This document shows, piece by piece, positions 18,297 to 27,684 of a stretch of 64,000 nt of DNA. Location of the stretch: the NCBI GenBank assembly GCA_963812775.1, contig CAWEWH010000009.1, positions 682,001-746,000 of the forward strand, in the 5' to 3' direction. Numbering within the stretch: position 1 is the stretch's first letter; every line of letters starts with the position of its first letter. The notes beneath the pieces were generated by a model. It saw only the letters and a list, made by a program, of their open reading frames with translations. It made no database searches and had not been told where the DNA came from. The translations under genes were made by a program, and so were the position numbers. This DNA is from CAWEWH01 sp963812775 (GTDB lineage: Bacteria > Pseudomonadota > Alphaproteobacteria > Rhizobiales > Beijerinckiaceae).

Positions 18297-19868
18297 TCAC
18301 TCCGCCGGCGCCGGCGCGCGCTCGCCCTGTGGCATCCCGGCGGCCGCCCCGCCCGAAAACTCGATCGCCTCGTCCTTCACCGCGCCGAACTTCAGCGCCA
18401 GGAGGTCGCGCGCGTAGTTCTGGTAGAGCCGCCACGGCGCCTTGGCGCCCTGCTTTGGGAACTTGTCGAGGGCGCGCTGGACGTAGCCGGACGAGAAGTC
18501 GACCCATGGTTGCTCGGCGACGCTCGGGTCGCGCCGCGGCATGCACTGCCGGTAGCCGTGCTTCTCCATGTGGTTGATGAGGCGGCAGACATAGTCGCAG
18601 GTCAGGTCGCATTTCAGCGTCCACGACGCGTTGGTGTAGCCGACCGCGATCGCCATGTTCGGCACGTCGGAGTACATCATGCCCTTGTAGGTCATCGACC
18701 GGCCGGGCTCGACGCGCCGGCCGTCGACGCTGAGCTCGACGCCGCCGAGCGCAATGAGGTCGAGGCCGGTGGCGGTGACGATCGATGTCGGCCTCGAGCT
18801 CGCGGCCCGACTTCAGCCTGATGCCGGTCTCGGTGAACGTGTCGATCGTGTCGGTGACCACCGAGACGCGGCCGTCCTTGATGGTGCGGAACAGGTCGCC
18901 GTCGGGCACGAGGCACAGGCGCTGGTCCCAGGGATTGTAGCGCGGCGTGAAATGCGTCTTCACGTCGTAGTCGGGCCCCAGCGCCAGGCGCACGCCGCCG
19001 AGGATGAGGTTCTTCATGCGCTCGGGCTGGCGCTTGCAGAGCCGGTACACGTACATGCCCCACAGCACGTTCTTCCAGCGCACGATCTGGTAGGCGAGCT
19101 TGGCGGGGAGATGGCGGCGGAGCCAGTTGGCGCGCGCGTCCTCGGACGGCCGCGCCACGCAGTAGGTCGGCGAGCGCTGCAGCATGGTGACGTGCGCCGC
19201 CCGGTGTCGGCCATGGCCGGCACCAGGGTCACGGCGGTGGCGCCGCTGCCGATGACGACGACGCGCTTGCCCGCATAGTCGATGTCCTCGGGCCACTTCT
19301 GCGGATGGACGATGCGGCCCCCTTGAAGCGTTCGCGGCCCGGAAACGCCGGCGCGTAGCCGGCCGCGTAGTCGTAGTAGCCGCTGCACATGAACAGGAAG
19401 TTGGCAGGTGAAGCGCACGCGCTCGCCGCTCTCGCCGCGCTCCGCCTCCACGCGTCCAGCGGCTGTCGCGCGACGACCATGCGGCGCTCTTGACGCGATG
19501 CCCGAAGCGGATGTTGCGGTCGATGCCGTTGTCGCGCGCCGTGTCGCGGATGTAGCGCAGGATCGAGGGCCCGTCGGCGATGGCCTTGGGATCGGTCCAG
19601 GGCCGGAACGAATAGCCGAGAGTGAACATGTCGCTGTCGGAGCGCACGCCCGGATAGCGGAACAGGTCCCAGGTGCCGCCGATCGCCTCGCGCCCCTCGA
19701 GGATAACGTAGCGTCTTGTCCGGGCAGTCGCCTCTGCAGGTGATAGCCGGCGCCGATGCCGGAAAGGCCCGCTCCCACGATGAGAACGTCGAAATGCTCG
19801 GCGACCCCCGGGGCTTGGGACTTTTGGGCCTGGGGCGCGGCAGTTTGGGACGTCAGGGCTTGCGACAT
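18297..19868 (-). CDS. Flavin-containing Baeyer-Villiger-type monooxygenase, EthA-like (frameshifted)
   Basis: The locus spans 524 codons, the normal length for EthA-like monooxygenases. After MSQALTSQTAAPQ the FAD-binding motif reads GAGLSGIGAGYH; a second Rossmann motif GSGATAV binds NADPH. Just before it, FKG..VHPQKWPED fits the Baeyer-Villiger fingerprint FxGxxxHxxxW(P/D). The C-terminal part (GYTNASWTLKCDLTCDYVC) is typical too. Several single-base frame changes split it between 18700 and 19750. It would insert oxygen into ketones or oxidise sulfur compounds, using NADPH. It diverges from the NIPSNAP gene across 147 bases, which suggests shared control. Confidence 0.85.
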
Positions 19869-20015
19869 GGGAACTTGTTTGCAGAAACAGCCCGGTCCCG
19901 CAAGCTTGGCACGCCTGGCCGGATGCTCACGACGAGGCGAGAGGCGCAGGACGTCGAACCCGGACCCAAAGACTGCTAAGAGGCTCGCGTCCCGCGGCAA
20001 GGAGAACGTCGGCCC

Positions 20016-20650
20016 ATGATCTACGAACTGAGAACCTACACGCTGAAGCAAGGCTCGCTGGCCGACGTGGTGAAGGCCGCCAGCACCGTGTCGTTCGACA
20101 TCCGCAAGAACGACTACGGCAAGCTCGAGGGCTATGGCAGACGGAGATCGGGCCGCTCAACCAGGTGATGCATCTGTGGAGCTATGCCGATCTCAACGAG
20201 CGCACCCGGGTGCGCGCCGAGCTCGGCAAGAACCCGCGCTGGACTGCCGAGTATATCCCGCTGATCCGCCCGCATCTCGTGCGCCAGGACATCCGTCTGC
20301 TGAACGGCGTGAAGGGCCCGACGGCCCCCGAGCGCACCCCCAACATCTACGAGTTCCGCAACTACCGCGCCAGGCCCGGTGCCGTGCCGCAATGGGTGAA
20401 GCTTTTCACCGGCGCGCTCGGCGCGCGGGAGAAATATTCCAAGATCGTCGGCCTGTGGGTCACAGAGGCGCCGCAGGTCAACGAGGTGTGCCATCTCTGG
20501 GCCTATCCGGACCTCAACGCCCGCGTCGCGGCGCGCGGCGCCTCGCAGAAAGATCCGCAATGGCAGGAATTCTTGAAGAGCAGCACCGGCCTGCTCGACG
20601 AGATGCATTCCACCATCATGCTGCCGGCGCCGCACTCGCCGCTTCAGTAG
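20016..20650 (+). CDS. NIPSNAP family protein (one frameshift)
   Basis: The ATG at 20016 opens MIYELRTYTLKQGSLADVVK, a typical NIPSNAP start. One base is missing near 20134, after KLEGY, and the reading continues IGPLNQVMHLWSYADLNERT. A second domain starts with NIYEFRNYRARPGAVPQW and ends before residue 212. These are dimeric alpha-beta barrel (ferredoxin-like) proteins often found next to oxygenases and acyl-CoA enzymes; their biochemical role is mostly unknown. It lies divergent from the Baeyer-Villiger-type monooxygenase and may act in the same pathway. Confidence 0.82.
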
Positions 20651-20815
20651 GGGAAGACTTTCGCCGGGTGCTGCCAAGCGCAAGCCGCATAGGGTCACGA
20701 GACCCGCGCAGCACGCTTGTCGTGCCCGCTCGGCGCGCAGGCGACCATCACTCCTCTTCACATTCTTGACACAAGGTTGTTCTAGACGGGCGTCCTGCAT
20801 CAACGGAACACGTCC

Positions 20816-21016
20816 ATGAACCTGTCGGACCGGTTGCGACGCTACGCGAAGGAAGCCCTCGACAATGCCGCGACGGCGTCGAGCGGCGAGGCGAAGCGGA
20901 TTTATCTCGAGAACGCCGGCGCCTGGATGCGGTTGGCCGAAGCGCACGATGATCGGCCCCCTGGAGACCTCTCGGACGCTTTCGACGATCCGACAATCGC
21001 CAACGTCGCGGCCTGA
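20816..21016 (+). CDS. Small helical protein, family copy 2 (intact)
   Basis: This 66-aa protein, MNLSDRLRRYAKEALDNA then GEAKRIYLENAGAWMRLAE, is predicted to be a helical hairpin. It matches the repaired gene at 10536 along most of its length and shares the A-x2-A..W..LA pattern with genes at 62080 and 63528. There is no signal or membrane segment. Function is unknown. Confidence 0.7.
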   Translation: MNLSDRLRRYAKEALDNAATASSGEAKRIYLENAGAWMRLAEAHDDRPPGDLSDAFDDPTIANVAA

Positions 21017-21059
21017 ACAGGCTTGAGGCCCGTCTCTTTTCGCCAGTTTGACGTGCCGC

Positions 21060-22074
21060 TCAGGCCGATGCCGCCTTCGGCAACGCCTCGCCGGCGAAGA
21101 AACGTCGCGGATTGTCCTCAAGCATGGCGGCGATATCCGCCTGATTGACGCCGCGCCGTGCAGCATCGGAATAAAATCGGTGAACATGATAGGTATAGGG
21201 CGGCGGCCATTCGCCCTTGGCCTTGAGCGCGTCCATGCGCGCCTGTTCCTCGGCGCTGATCTGGCGCGGCGAATTTGCCGATCCAGCCGCAATGCCGGTC
21301 CTGGCTCATCATGATCTGCGCGCGATAGCCGTCCTTGACCAGCGTCGCGAGATTGTCGGCGCGCACCTCGTCGGGCATGAAACGCGTCAGCCCGATGCGA
21401 TCGAAGCCGATATAGGAGCCGCCGTCGACGACGCTGGCGGTGGTAGGCCGGGATCGGCGTTGCCGCAGCAATGGCCGATCAGGCATTTGTGCGGCTCGAC
21501 GCCGCCCTTCGGCGAACAGCTCTTGCTGCTCGGGGCCGGCATAGCCATCCTGCGTGTGGGTGATGATCGGCACGCCGGTCGCCTTCTGGGCGATGCAGGC
21601 CGCCGCCAGAAACTTCTTCTCCATCTCGGTCACCACCGGCGCGCCGGTCGCCACCTTGATGGCGCCGGCCTTGATGCCGGTGTCGCCGATGCCGTGGGTG
21701 ATCTCGCGGATATAAAGCTCGGCGATCTCGTCGACGGTCCGCGCCCGCCAATAAACCGGCAGGCCCATGGCCTCGAAATAGAAGCCGGTGGTGCAGATGA
21801 TGTGCATTCCGGACTTTTCGGAGATCTCCTTCATCACCGCGGCGTCGCGGCCGAGCTCGATCGGGACAGGGATCGACGAAGCTGCGCACGCCATGCTCGT
21901 TGCGCAGCTGCACAAGGCGGCGCACGGCCTCCGCGATAAAGCCGGGGCGGTCGAACTTGCGCGAGTGGGATCGAACTCGGCGCCTGGGAAGTGCGATGAA
22001 CAGATGCTCGTGCATCAGCGTTCGTCCCAGCCGCTCCACGCGGGATCGGCCCCGTCACCGTCTGCGACCATCAT
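21060..22074 (-). CDS. Phosphotriesterase-family (amidohydrolase) protein (frameshifted)
   Basis: Joined across several frames this gives about 338 aa. The metal-binding His pair is in MHEHLF, the bridging Lys in GAIKVATG, a His in THTQDGY, another His in the segment around 21470-21490, and the final Asp in MSQDRHCGW. These are the ligands of the binuclear site in phosphotriesterase-like lactonases and esterases. The start (ATG at 22074) is followed by QTVTGPIP after a frame change. It could hydrolyse lactones or phosphotriesters; a lactonase role would fit a Baeyer-Villiger product. It diverges from an LLM oxidoreductase across 308 bases. Confidence 0.8.
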
Positions 22075-22382
22075 GGCGTCGCCGTCTTCCTGTTCGAGTG
22101 CATGATCCCGAAAAGTGTGCGCGGTTTTCGGACAAGATCATGCACAAAATCAAGAACTTCTAGAGCGCGCATGCGATCGCTTCTGATCGCATGCGCGCTC
22201 TCACGGCAGAACAAGCGCATTTGGCACCACCACGCAATCCCCGCCGAGGCACCACCCCACGTTGCTGCCAAGGGTAGAGTGCCGAAAAAGCTGTCAGCCG
22301 ACCGGTGCCGCGGCCTGCCACTTTGCGCCGCAAAAAGCGTCACTACATTGCACAGACCAAGGTCTGCTTGAGAAGGCTCCCC
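22075..22382. other. Divergent intergenic region with palindromic elements, no gene
   Basis: This 308-base gap between the starts of the phosphotriesterase-like and LLM genes holds no convincing reading frame. It contains two palindromes (22098-22145 and 22162-22201) in its left half. Promoters for both flanking genes must lie here; I could not identify them with confidence. Confidence 0.6.
22098..22201. repeat. Rhizobial-type palindromic repeat plus 17-bp perfect hairpin
   Basis: The first palindrome pairs GTGCATGATC (22098) with GATCATGCAC (22136) and, inside, CGAAAA with TTTTCG; this sequence resembles a dispersed intergenic repeat of Bradyrhizobium and relatives. Fifteen bases on, a perfect 17-bp stem (22162-22178 with 22185-22201) closes a 6-base loop. 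The pair lies upstream of both flanking genes, so it is not a simple terminator. Confidence 0.75.
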
Positions 22383-23759
22383 ATGCGCGCGCCCCGTCAG
22401 CTTCGTCTCGCCGCTTTCATGCGTCCGGTCAGCCTGCACACCGGCGCTTGGCGCTATCCCGGCTCCTATCCGGATGCCAACTTCAACTTCGGGCATCTGA
22501 AGCGCTTCGCGCAGACGCTCGAGCGCGGCAGGTTCGACGCCTTCTTCATGGCCGACCATCTTGCCGTGCTCAACATGCCGATCGATTCGCTGAAGCGCAG
22601 CCACACCGTGACCTCGTTCGATCCGTTGACGCTGCTGCCGGCCCTCGCGGTGGTGACGGAACGGCTGGGGCTGATCGCCACGGCCTCGACGACCTTCGAC
22701 CAGCCCTACCATATCGCCCGCAAGTTCGCGTCGCTCGATCATATCAGCGGCGGCCGCGCCGGCTGGAACGTGGTGACCACGTCCAATCCGGACGCGGCGC
22801 TGAACTTCGGCCTCGAGGAACATATGGAGCACGACGAGCGCTACCGCCGCGCCCGCGAGTTCTTCGACGTGGTGACGGGGCTGTGGGACAGCTTCGCCGA
22901 CGACGCCTTCGTGCGCGACATGGAGGGCGGCATCTACTTCGACCCGGCCCGGATGCACGTCCTCAACCACAAGGGCAAATATTTGTCGGTGCGCGGCCCG
23001 CTCAACATCGCTCGCCCCGTCCAGGGTTGGCCGGTCATCGTGCAGGCCGGCGCCTCCGACGCCGGGATGCAAATTTCCGCCGAGATCGCCGAAGCGGTGT
23101 TCACGGCGCAGTCGAACCTGGCGCAGGGCCAGAAGTTTTACGCCGAGCTGAAGGGCCGGGCGGAGAAGCTCGGCCGCAATCCGGACCACATGGTCATCCT
23201 GCCGGCAGCCTTCGTGGTGGTGGGCGAGACGCTGCAGGAAGCGCAGGACAAGCGCGCCAAGCTCGATAGCCTGGTGCATTACGACAGCGCCATCGCGTCG
23301 CTGTCCATCGCGCTTGGCCACGACGCCTCGGGCTTCGATCCCGACGGGCCGCTGCCTAAAATTCCCGAGAGCAATGCGAGCCAAAGCAGCCGCCAACGAG
23401 TGATCGAAACGGCCGAGCGCACCGGCATGACCGTGCGCCAGCTCGCCCAGCGCCTCGGCGGCTATGCGGGCCTCGCCTTCGTGGGCACGCCGGCCATGAT
23501 CGCCGACCAGATGGAGCAATGGCTGACGGGTCGCGGCAGTGACGGCTTCACAATCATCTTCCCCTATCTGCCCGGCGGCCTCGACGACTTCGTCGACAAG
23601 GTGGTGCCGGAGCTGCAGCGCCGTGGCCTGTTCCGCCGCGACTACGAGGGCAGGACGCTGCGGGAAAATCTCGGCCTGCCGCGGCCCGACAACCGCTTCT
23701 TCAAACCCGGCCAATATGCAACCATGAGCCGGCTCGCCGCCGATGGCGGGCCGTCTTGA
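22383..23759 (+). CDS. LLM flavin monooxygenase, NtaA/SnaA/DszA type
   Basis: This 458-aa enzyme is an intact member of the longer LLM branch (nitrilotriacetate, pristinamycin, dibenzothiophene-sulfone monooxygenases). Landmarks are HTGAWRYPGSYPDANFNF, FDAFFMADHLAVLN, TFDQPYHIARKFASLDHISG, GRAGWNVVTTSNPDAALNFG and, near the end, GSDGFTIIFPYLPGGLDDFV. Such enzymes use reduced FMN made by a separate reductase. No reductase is adjacent. GAGAAGG precedes the ATG at 22383. The Rieske oxygenase gene follows 27 bases later, then a second LLM gene, so the three are probably one operon. Confidence 0.88.
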   Translation: MRAPRQLRLAAFMRPVSLHTGAWRYPGSYPDANFNFGHLKRFAQTLERGRFDAFFMADHLAVLNMPIDSLKRSHTVTSFDPLTLLPALAVVTERLGLIATASTTFDQPYHIARKFASLDHISGGRAGWNVVTTSNPDAALNFGLEEHMEHDERYRRAREFFDVVTGLWDSFADDAFVRDMEGGIYFDPARMHVLNHKGKYLSVRGPLNIARPVQGWPVIVQAGASDAGMQISAEIAEAVFTAQSNLAQGQKFYAELKGRAEKLGRNPDHMVILPAAFVVVGETLQEAQDKRAKLDSLVHYDSAIASLSIALGHDASGFDPDGPLPKIPESNASQSSRQRVIETAERTGMTVRQLAQRLGGYAGLAFVGTPAMIADQMEQWLTGRGSDGFTIIFPYLPGGLDDFVDKVVPELQRRGLFRRDYEGRTLRENLGLPRPDNRFFKPGQYATMSRLAADGGPS

Positions 23760-23786
23760 TGGCGTTGTTTCGCAAGAGGAAGACGC

Positions 23787-24986
23787 ATGGACCGCGCGGC
23801 TCAGATCGGTGTCCTCAAGAAGCTGTTGCACTACATCGACACCGGAACCACCGCCATGGCCGAGACGCCCTGGCACAACGAGGTCACGGCCTATACCTGT
23901 GCCGAGCGCCACAAGCGCGAGGAGGAGCTGCTCATCAGGAAGCGGCCGTTGGTGATGGGCTTGTCGTGCGATTGGCCGCAACCCGGCGCCTACCGGACCG
24001 ACGATTTCGCCGGCGTGCCGATCCTCACCGTGCGCGGCAGCGACGGCAGGCTGCGCGCCTTCCTCAACGTCTGCCGGCATCGCGGCTCAAAGGTGGCGCA
24101 AGGCTGTGGCAGCGCCAGCGCCTTCACATGCCCCTATCACGGCTGGACGTACGGCCGCGACGGCGTCCTGCGCGGCATCCCCGAGGAGGCCTCGTCATTC
24201 CCCGGTGTCAGGGCCGAGCGGCCGGCCCTCACGCCGCTGCCGCTCGCCGAGAAGCACGGCATGGTCTGGGTGCTGCCGACGCCGGCCGCCGGCGGCTCGA
24301 CAGATCTCGACATCGATCCGTGGCTCGACGGCATGAGTCCCGATCTCGCCTCGTGGAATCTCCAGAGCTACCACCTGCACGACCGGCATGTGCACCACGA
24401 GGACATGAACTGGAAGCTGCTCGTCGACACGTTCCATGAGGGCTATCATTTCGGCTTCCTGCACAAGGAAAGCCTCAAGGACATCCTGGTCCACAATGTC
24501 GGCGACTTCACGCCGTTCGGGGTGAACTTCCGTCTCGTCTACGGACGCACCAAGCTCGACCGGCTGAAGAGCACGCCGGAGAGCGAGTGGGACCTGATGT
24601 GGAACACGACCATCGTCTACTCGATGTTCGCCAATACGGTGTTCACGCCGCAGGGCGACCACATCGAGCTGTTCCGTATGTTCCCCGTCGACGGACGCAC
24701 CGATCGCGCCGTGCTGGAAACGTCGCTCTACATCCCGAAGCCCGTGCAGTCCGAGGATGAGCGGCGGCACTGGGACGCCAATATGGCGCTCGCCATCAAG
24801 GTGATCACCACCGAGGACTTCGCGGCGGGCCGCACCATGCAGATCGGCTTTGCCTCGGGCGCCCAGACGCACGTCGTCTATGGCCGCAACGAGCCGGCGC
24901 TGGCCCACTACCACAAGTCGATCCGGCGCACGCTCGGTCTTCCCATCGACACGGCGCCGGCGCCGCTGCAACAAGCCGCGGAGTAG
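23787..24986 (+). CDS. Rieske [2Fe-2S] aromatic-ring-hydroxylating oxygenase, alpha subunit
   Basis: The 399-aa protein has a Rieske centre with Cys96-x-His98 in NVCRHRG and Cys115-x2-His118 in CPYHGW. The mononuclear iron site is Glu218-x2-His221-x4-His226 in FHEGYHFGFLH. This architecture matches oxygenase alpha subunits that hydroxylate or demethylate small organic molecules, taking electrons from a reductase; no ferredoxin or reductase gene is in the window. AAGAGGA precedes the ATG. The next LLM gene starts at a GTG only 4 bases after its stop, which suggests coupling. Confidence 0.9.
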   Translation: MDRAAQIGVLKKLLHYIDTGTTAMAETPWHNEVTAYTCAERHKREEELLIRKRPLVMGLSCDWPQPGAYRTDDFAGVPILTVRGSDGRLRAFLNVCRHRGSKVAQGCGSASAFTCPYHGWTYGRDGVLRGIPEEASSFPGVRAERPALTPLPLAEKHGMVWVLPTPAAGGSTDLDIDPWLDGMSPDLASWNLQSYHLHDRHVHHEDMNWKLLVDTFHEGYHFGFLHKESLKDILVHNVGDFTPFGVNFRLVYGRTKLDRLKSTPESEWDLMWNTTIVYSMFANTVFTPQGDHIELFRMFPVDGRTDRAVLETSLYIPKPVQSEDERRHWDANMALAIKVITTEDFAAGRTMQIGFASGAQTHVVYGRNEPALAHYHKSIRRTLGLPIDTAPAPLQQAAE

Positions 24987-24990
24987 CCGC

Positions 24991-25941
24991 GTGTCGATCG
25001 CCATTGGTCTCGGCCTCGCCGATTTTCCGTTCGCCGATGCTGCGGGCTATTGGCGCTTCGTCGATCTGTGCGAGGCCGGCGGCGCCAACTCCCTGTGGCA
25101 GACCGACCGCATCGTCAGTCGCCAGCCGATCCTGGAATCCATGACCGCGATGGCCGCGTTGGCCGGCCGCACGCGGCGCCTGAAGTTCGGCATGAACGTG
25201 CTGTCGCTGGCGTTCCGGGATCCTGTGCTGGTGGCCAAGCAATGCGCCACCATCGACGTGCTGTCCGACGGGCGCTTGCTGCCGGCCTTCGGCATCGGCA
25301 GCCCGCTTGGTCCGGAATGGCAGGCGCTCGGCGTCGACACGCGCACGCGGGGCTCGCGGACCGACGAGGCGCTCACGATCGTGCGGCGCCTGTGGAACGA
25401 GGAGAGCGTCGACTTCGCGGGCAAGCATTTCCGCCTCGCCGGCGCCTCCATCTTGCCGCGCCCCGTGCAGGCGGACTTGCCGATCTGGATCGGCGGCTCC
25501 TCCGACGCGGCCGTGCGGCGCACGGCACGCTTGGGCACCGGCTGGGTGGGCGGCGGCGAGACGCCGGCCGATGCCGCCCGCATGGTGGCCGCCATCAAGA
25601 TCGCGACGGTGGAAGCCGGGCGCAGCATCGACGACGACCACTATGGCGTGAACATCCCGTTCCATTTTGGGCGCGCCACGGATGCCAATGTGACGGCCGC
25701 CAAGGCCGCCTTCGTCAAGCGCACCGGCCGCGATCCGGAGCGTCACTTCGCCATTGGCGATACCGATACCGTCATGGCGCGGGTTGCCGAGTATGTGGAC
25801 GCCGGCATCTCCAAATTCGTGCTGCGGCCGGTGGGCGGCAGCGGCGAAGTGGTGATGGCGCAAACTCGCCGCGTGATCGAGGAGGTGCTGCCGCTTGTGG
25901 CCTCGCGCTGGCCGAAGACCAAGATGGTCGCGGCGCAGTAG
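24991..25941 (+). CDS. LLM-class F420/FMN-dependent oxidoreductase
   Basis: This 316-aa protein is a shorter LLM enzyme. It starts at GTG (MSIAIGLGLADFPFADAAGY) 4 bases after the Rieske gene. LLM landmarks include LKFGMNVLSLAFRDPVLVAK, SDGRLLPAFGIGSPLGPEW, PIWIGGSSDAAVRRTARLG and the C-terminal AGISKFVLRPVGG. The F420- or FMN-dependent choice cannot be made from sequence alone. Shared transcription with the Rieske oxygenase and the larger LLM monooxygenase points to one oxidative pathway. Confidence 0.85.
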   Translation: MSIAIGLGLADFPFADAAGYWRFVDLCEAGGANSLWQTDRIVSRQPILESMTAMAALAGRTRRLKFGMNVLSLAFRDPVLVAKQCATIDVLSDGRLLPAFGIGSPLGPEWQALGVDTRTRGSRTDEALTIVRRLWNEESVDFAGKHFRLAGASILPRPVQADLPIWIGGSSDAAVRRTARLGTGWVGGGETPADAARMVAAIKIATVEAGRSIDDDHYGVNIPFHFGRATDANVTAAKAAFVKRTGRDPERHFAIGDTDTVMARVAEYVDAGISKFVLRPVGGSGEVVMAQTRRVIEEVLPLVASRWPKTKMVAAQ

Positions 25942-26142
25942 GACCAAGGCGTGCAGAAGCAGCCGTGCGGCGCCGGTGGCGGAAAGGCACGTGCGCCGAG
26001 AACGGGTTAGACGCTACGCCTACCGATGCGTTGCTGCCGCAGTCAGAAACCGGCAAAATCAACTGCGTCCATCTTCCCCGTTATGGCCGGTTGCCACTCG
26101 GCGCACGTGCAGAATCAATGCGCGGGCTGCGGACGGGTTCCC

Positions 26143-26538
26143 CTACCCCTCGAAGGCCGCATCGATCGGCACGCGGTAGCCGTTGGCGAGGCGGTTGGTC
26201 TCGTTGGCCATGCCGACCACCGCCATCAGCTCGCCGAACATCGCCTCGCTCATGCCGGCCTTCCGGGCCGCGGCGCCGTGGCTCGCGATGCAATAGCCGC
26301 AGCCGTTGGTGACGCTGACCGCGAGATAGACCATCTCCTTGGTCAGCGGGTCGAGCGCGCCGGGCGCCATCACCGCCTTGACGCTCTCCCAGGTGCGCTC
26401 GAGCAGTGCCGGATCGCGCGCCAGATATTTCCAGAAATTGTTCACGTCGGGCACGTTGCGCGACGTCTTGATGTCGTCGAACACGGCGCGCACCGCCGCC
26501 GGGGCTTCGCTGTACTCGATCGGTTTCGGCGCGGTCAT
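26143..26538 (-). CDS. AhpD-like / carboxymuconolactone decarboxylase family protein
   Basis: This 131-aa all-helical protein has the AhpD-type redox motif CGYCIASH followed by GAAARKAGMSE. Family members act as alkylhydroperoxidase-like thiol proteins. The start at 26538 is chosen because GGAG lies about 10 bases upstream; an earlier ATG would add 14 residues. It follows the P460-cytochrome gene on the same strand but is separated from it by a terminator hairpin, so it may have its own promoter. Confidence 0.85.
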   Translation of the reverse strand: MTAPKPIEYSEAPAAVRAVFDDIKTSRNVPDVNNFWKYLARDPALLERTWESVKAVMAPGALDPLTKEMVYLAVSVTNGCGYCIASHGAAARKAGMSEAMFGELMAVVGMANETNRLANGYRVPIDAAFEG

Positions 26539-26589
26539 GTCGTCGTCTCCGATGCTGCGCTTGACCTCGCAAGTTTGCACACACAGCGC

Positions 26590-26623
26590 CGAAAATGAAA
26601 ACGGCGGCCACCTGGCCGCCGTT
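26590..26623 (-). terminator. Rho-independent terminator of the cytochrome gene
   Basis: A perfect 10-bp stem (26600-26609 with 26614-26623), GC-rich with a 4-base loop, lies just after the stop of the P460-cytochrome gene. On the minus strand it is followed by TTTCATTTT, the expected T-rich tract. Confidence 0.75.
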
Positions 26624-26646
26624 CTCTCCAGGTTGGATCGGGTCGC

Positions 26647-27534
26647 TCAGTTCAGCGTCTTGAGATAGGCGATGACGTCGGCGCGGTCCTGCGCCTTCGG
26701 GAAGCCCTGGAACACCATCTTGGTGCCGGACGCGAAGGCCTGCGGGCTGATCAGCCAGTCCGACAGCCGCGCCTCGTCCCACCTGCCGCCCTGGCCCTTC
26801 AGCGCCGTCGAGTAGGTGTAGCCCGCGGCCGCCGCGGTATCGCGGCCGATCACGCCGCCGAGATTCGGGCCGACCTTGTGTTTGCCCGACTTGTCGGCGG
26901 TGTGGCAGTTGGTGCAGCGGGTGAACAGCATCTTGCCGCGATCGGCGGAAGGCGCCCCGGCCGGCTCGGAGCTTGCCGTGACCTTCGGCACGGTGCCGCG
27001 CACTTTGGCGACGAGCTCGTCATAGCTCAGCACGTAGTCGGCCGCCGCTCCAACCATCTTGTGGCACGCCAGGCAGGGCTCTTCCTTGGTGTCGAGGCGG
27101 TTGGTCTTCTGCGGCGAGTAGGTGGTGTAGTTCCAGTCGCCGTTGCGGATGTTCTCGGGGATGTCCTTGCCCCAGCCCGGCTGTTTCTCCATGAGGCCGA
27201 AGAAGAACAGGTCACCCTTCTCGAAGATGCCGTCGGCGCCGGCGACCGGCTGCCCCTGCGCATCGACCTTGGCCTTGTAGACCTCCATCACCAGCACCGA
27301 TCCGTTGGGCAGCTCGCCGTCCTTCTTGGCGCCCTCGGCGGCAAGCGTATTGGCATAGAGGTAGCGGACTTGGCCGTTATCGGGCCGGTTGTGTACCCCG
27401 TACAGGACGTACTTGCTCGGGTCGTAGTCCGCCGGCAGCGTGACGCGGGCCGGATCGGCCATCGTCAGGCTCGCGGCCAGCCCGGCGGCGGCGCTCACGA
27501 GCGCGGTCAGCGCGATTGCTGTCGATCTTTTCAT
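26647..27534 (-). CDS. Cytochrome P460-like domain fused to class I cytochrome c
   Basis: This exported 295-aa protein has a signal peptide (MKRSTAIALTALVSAAAGLA). Residues about 30-165 resemble cytochrome P460: YDPSKYVLYGVHNRPDNGQV, GSVLVMEVYKAK, and a haem site C154-L-A-C-H158 at its end. A second haem site C207-T-N-C-H211 opens a cytochrome c domain with VGPNLGGVIGRD and an axial-type Met in GTKMVFQG. P460 proteins oxidise hydroxylamine or related nitrogen compounds, or detoxify NO; the fused cytochrome could accept the electrons. The P460 lysine cross-link cannot be assigned by eye. It is followed by a terminator. Confidence 0.8.
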   Translation of the reverse strand: MKRSTAIALTALVSAAAGLAASLTMADPARVTLPADYDPSKYVLYGVHNRPDNGQVRYLYANTLAAEGAKKDGELPNGSVLVMEVYKAKVDAQGQPVAGADGIFEKGDLFFFGLMEKQPGWGKDIPENIRNGDWNYTTYSPQKTNRLDTKEEPCLACHKMVGAAADYVLSYDELVAKVRGTVPKVTASSEPAGAPSADRGKMLFTRCTNCHTADKSGKHKVGPNLGGVIGRDTAAAAGYTYSTALKGQGGRWDEARLSDWLISPQAFASGTKMVFQGFPKAQDRADVIAYLKTLN

Positions 27535-27684
27535 GTCTCGTCCGTCCCCTCTTTGGTGCGATGTCCAGGCGGCTAGCGCCGCTTGGAACGATTCCACGCT
27601 GCAGCTATAGCGTGACGTTTACGGACAAGGAGCGGTGCGGGTTTCACGGTAGCGTGAATACTCGATCAGGACTTCGCGAGACGG

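Noticed and set aside
22162..22201. Reading the 17-bp hairpin as a rho-independent terminator
   Set aside because: It lies upstream of both flanking genes and is not followed by a T-run on either strand.
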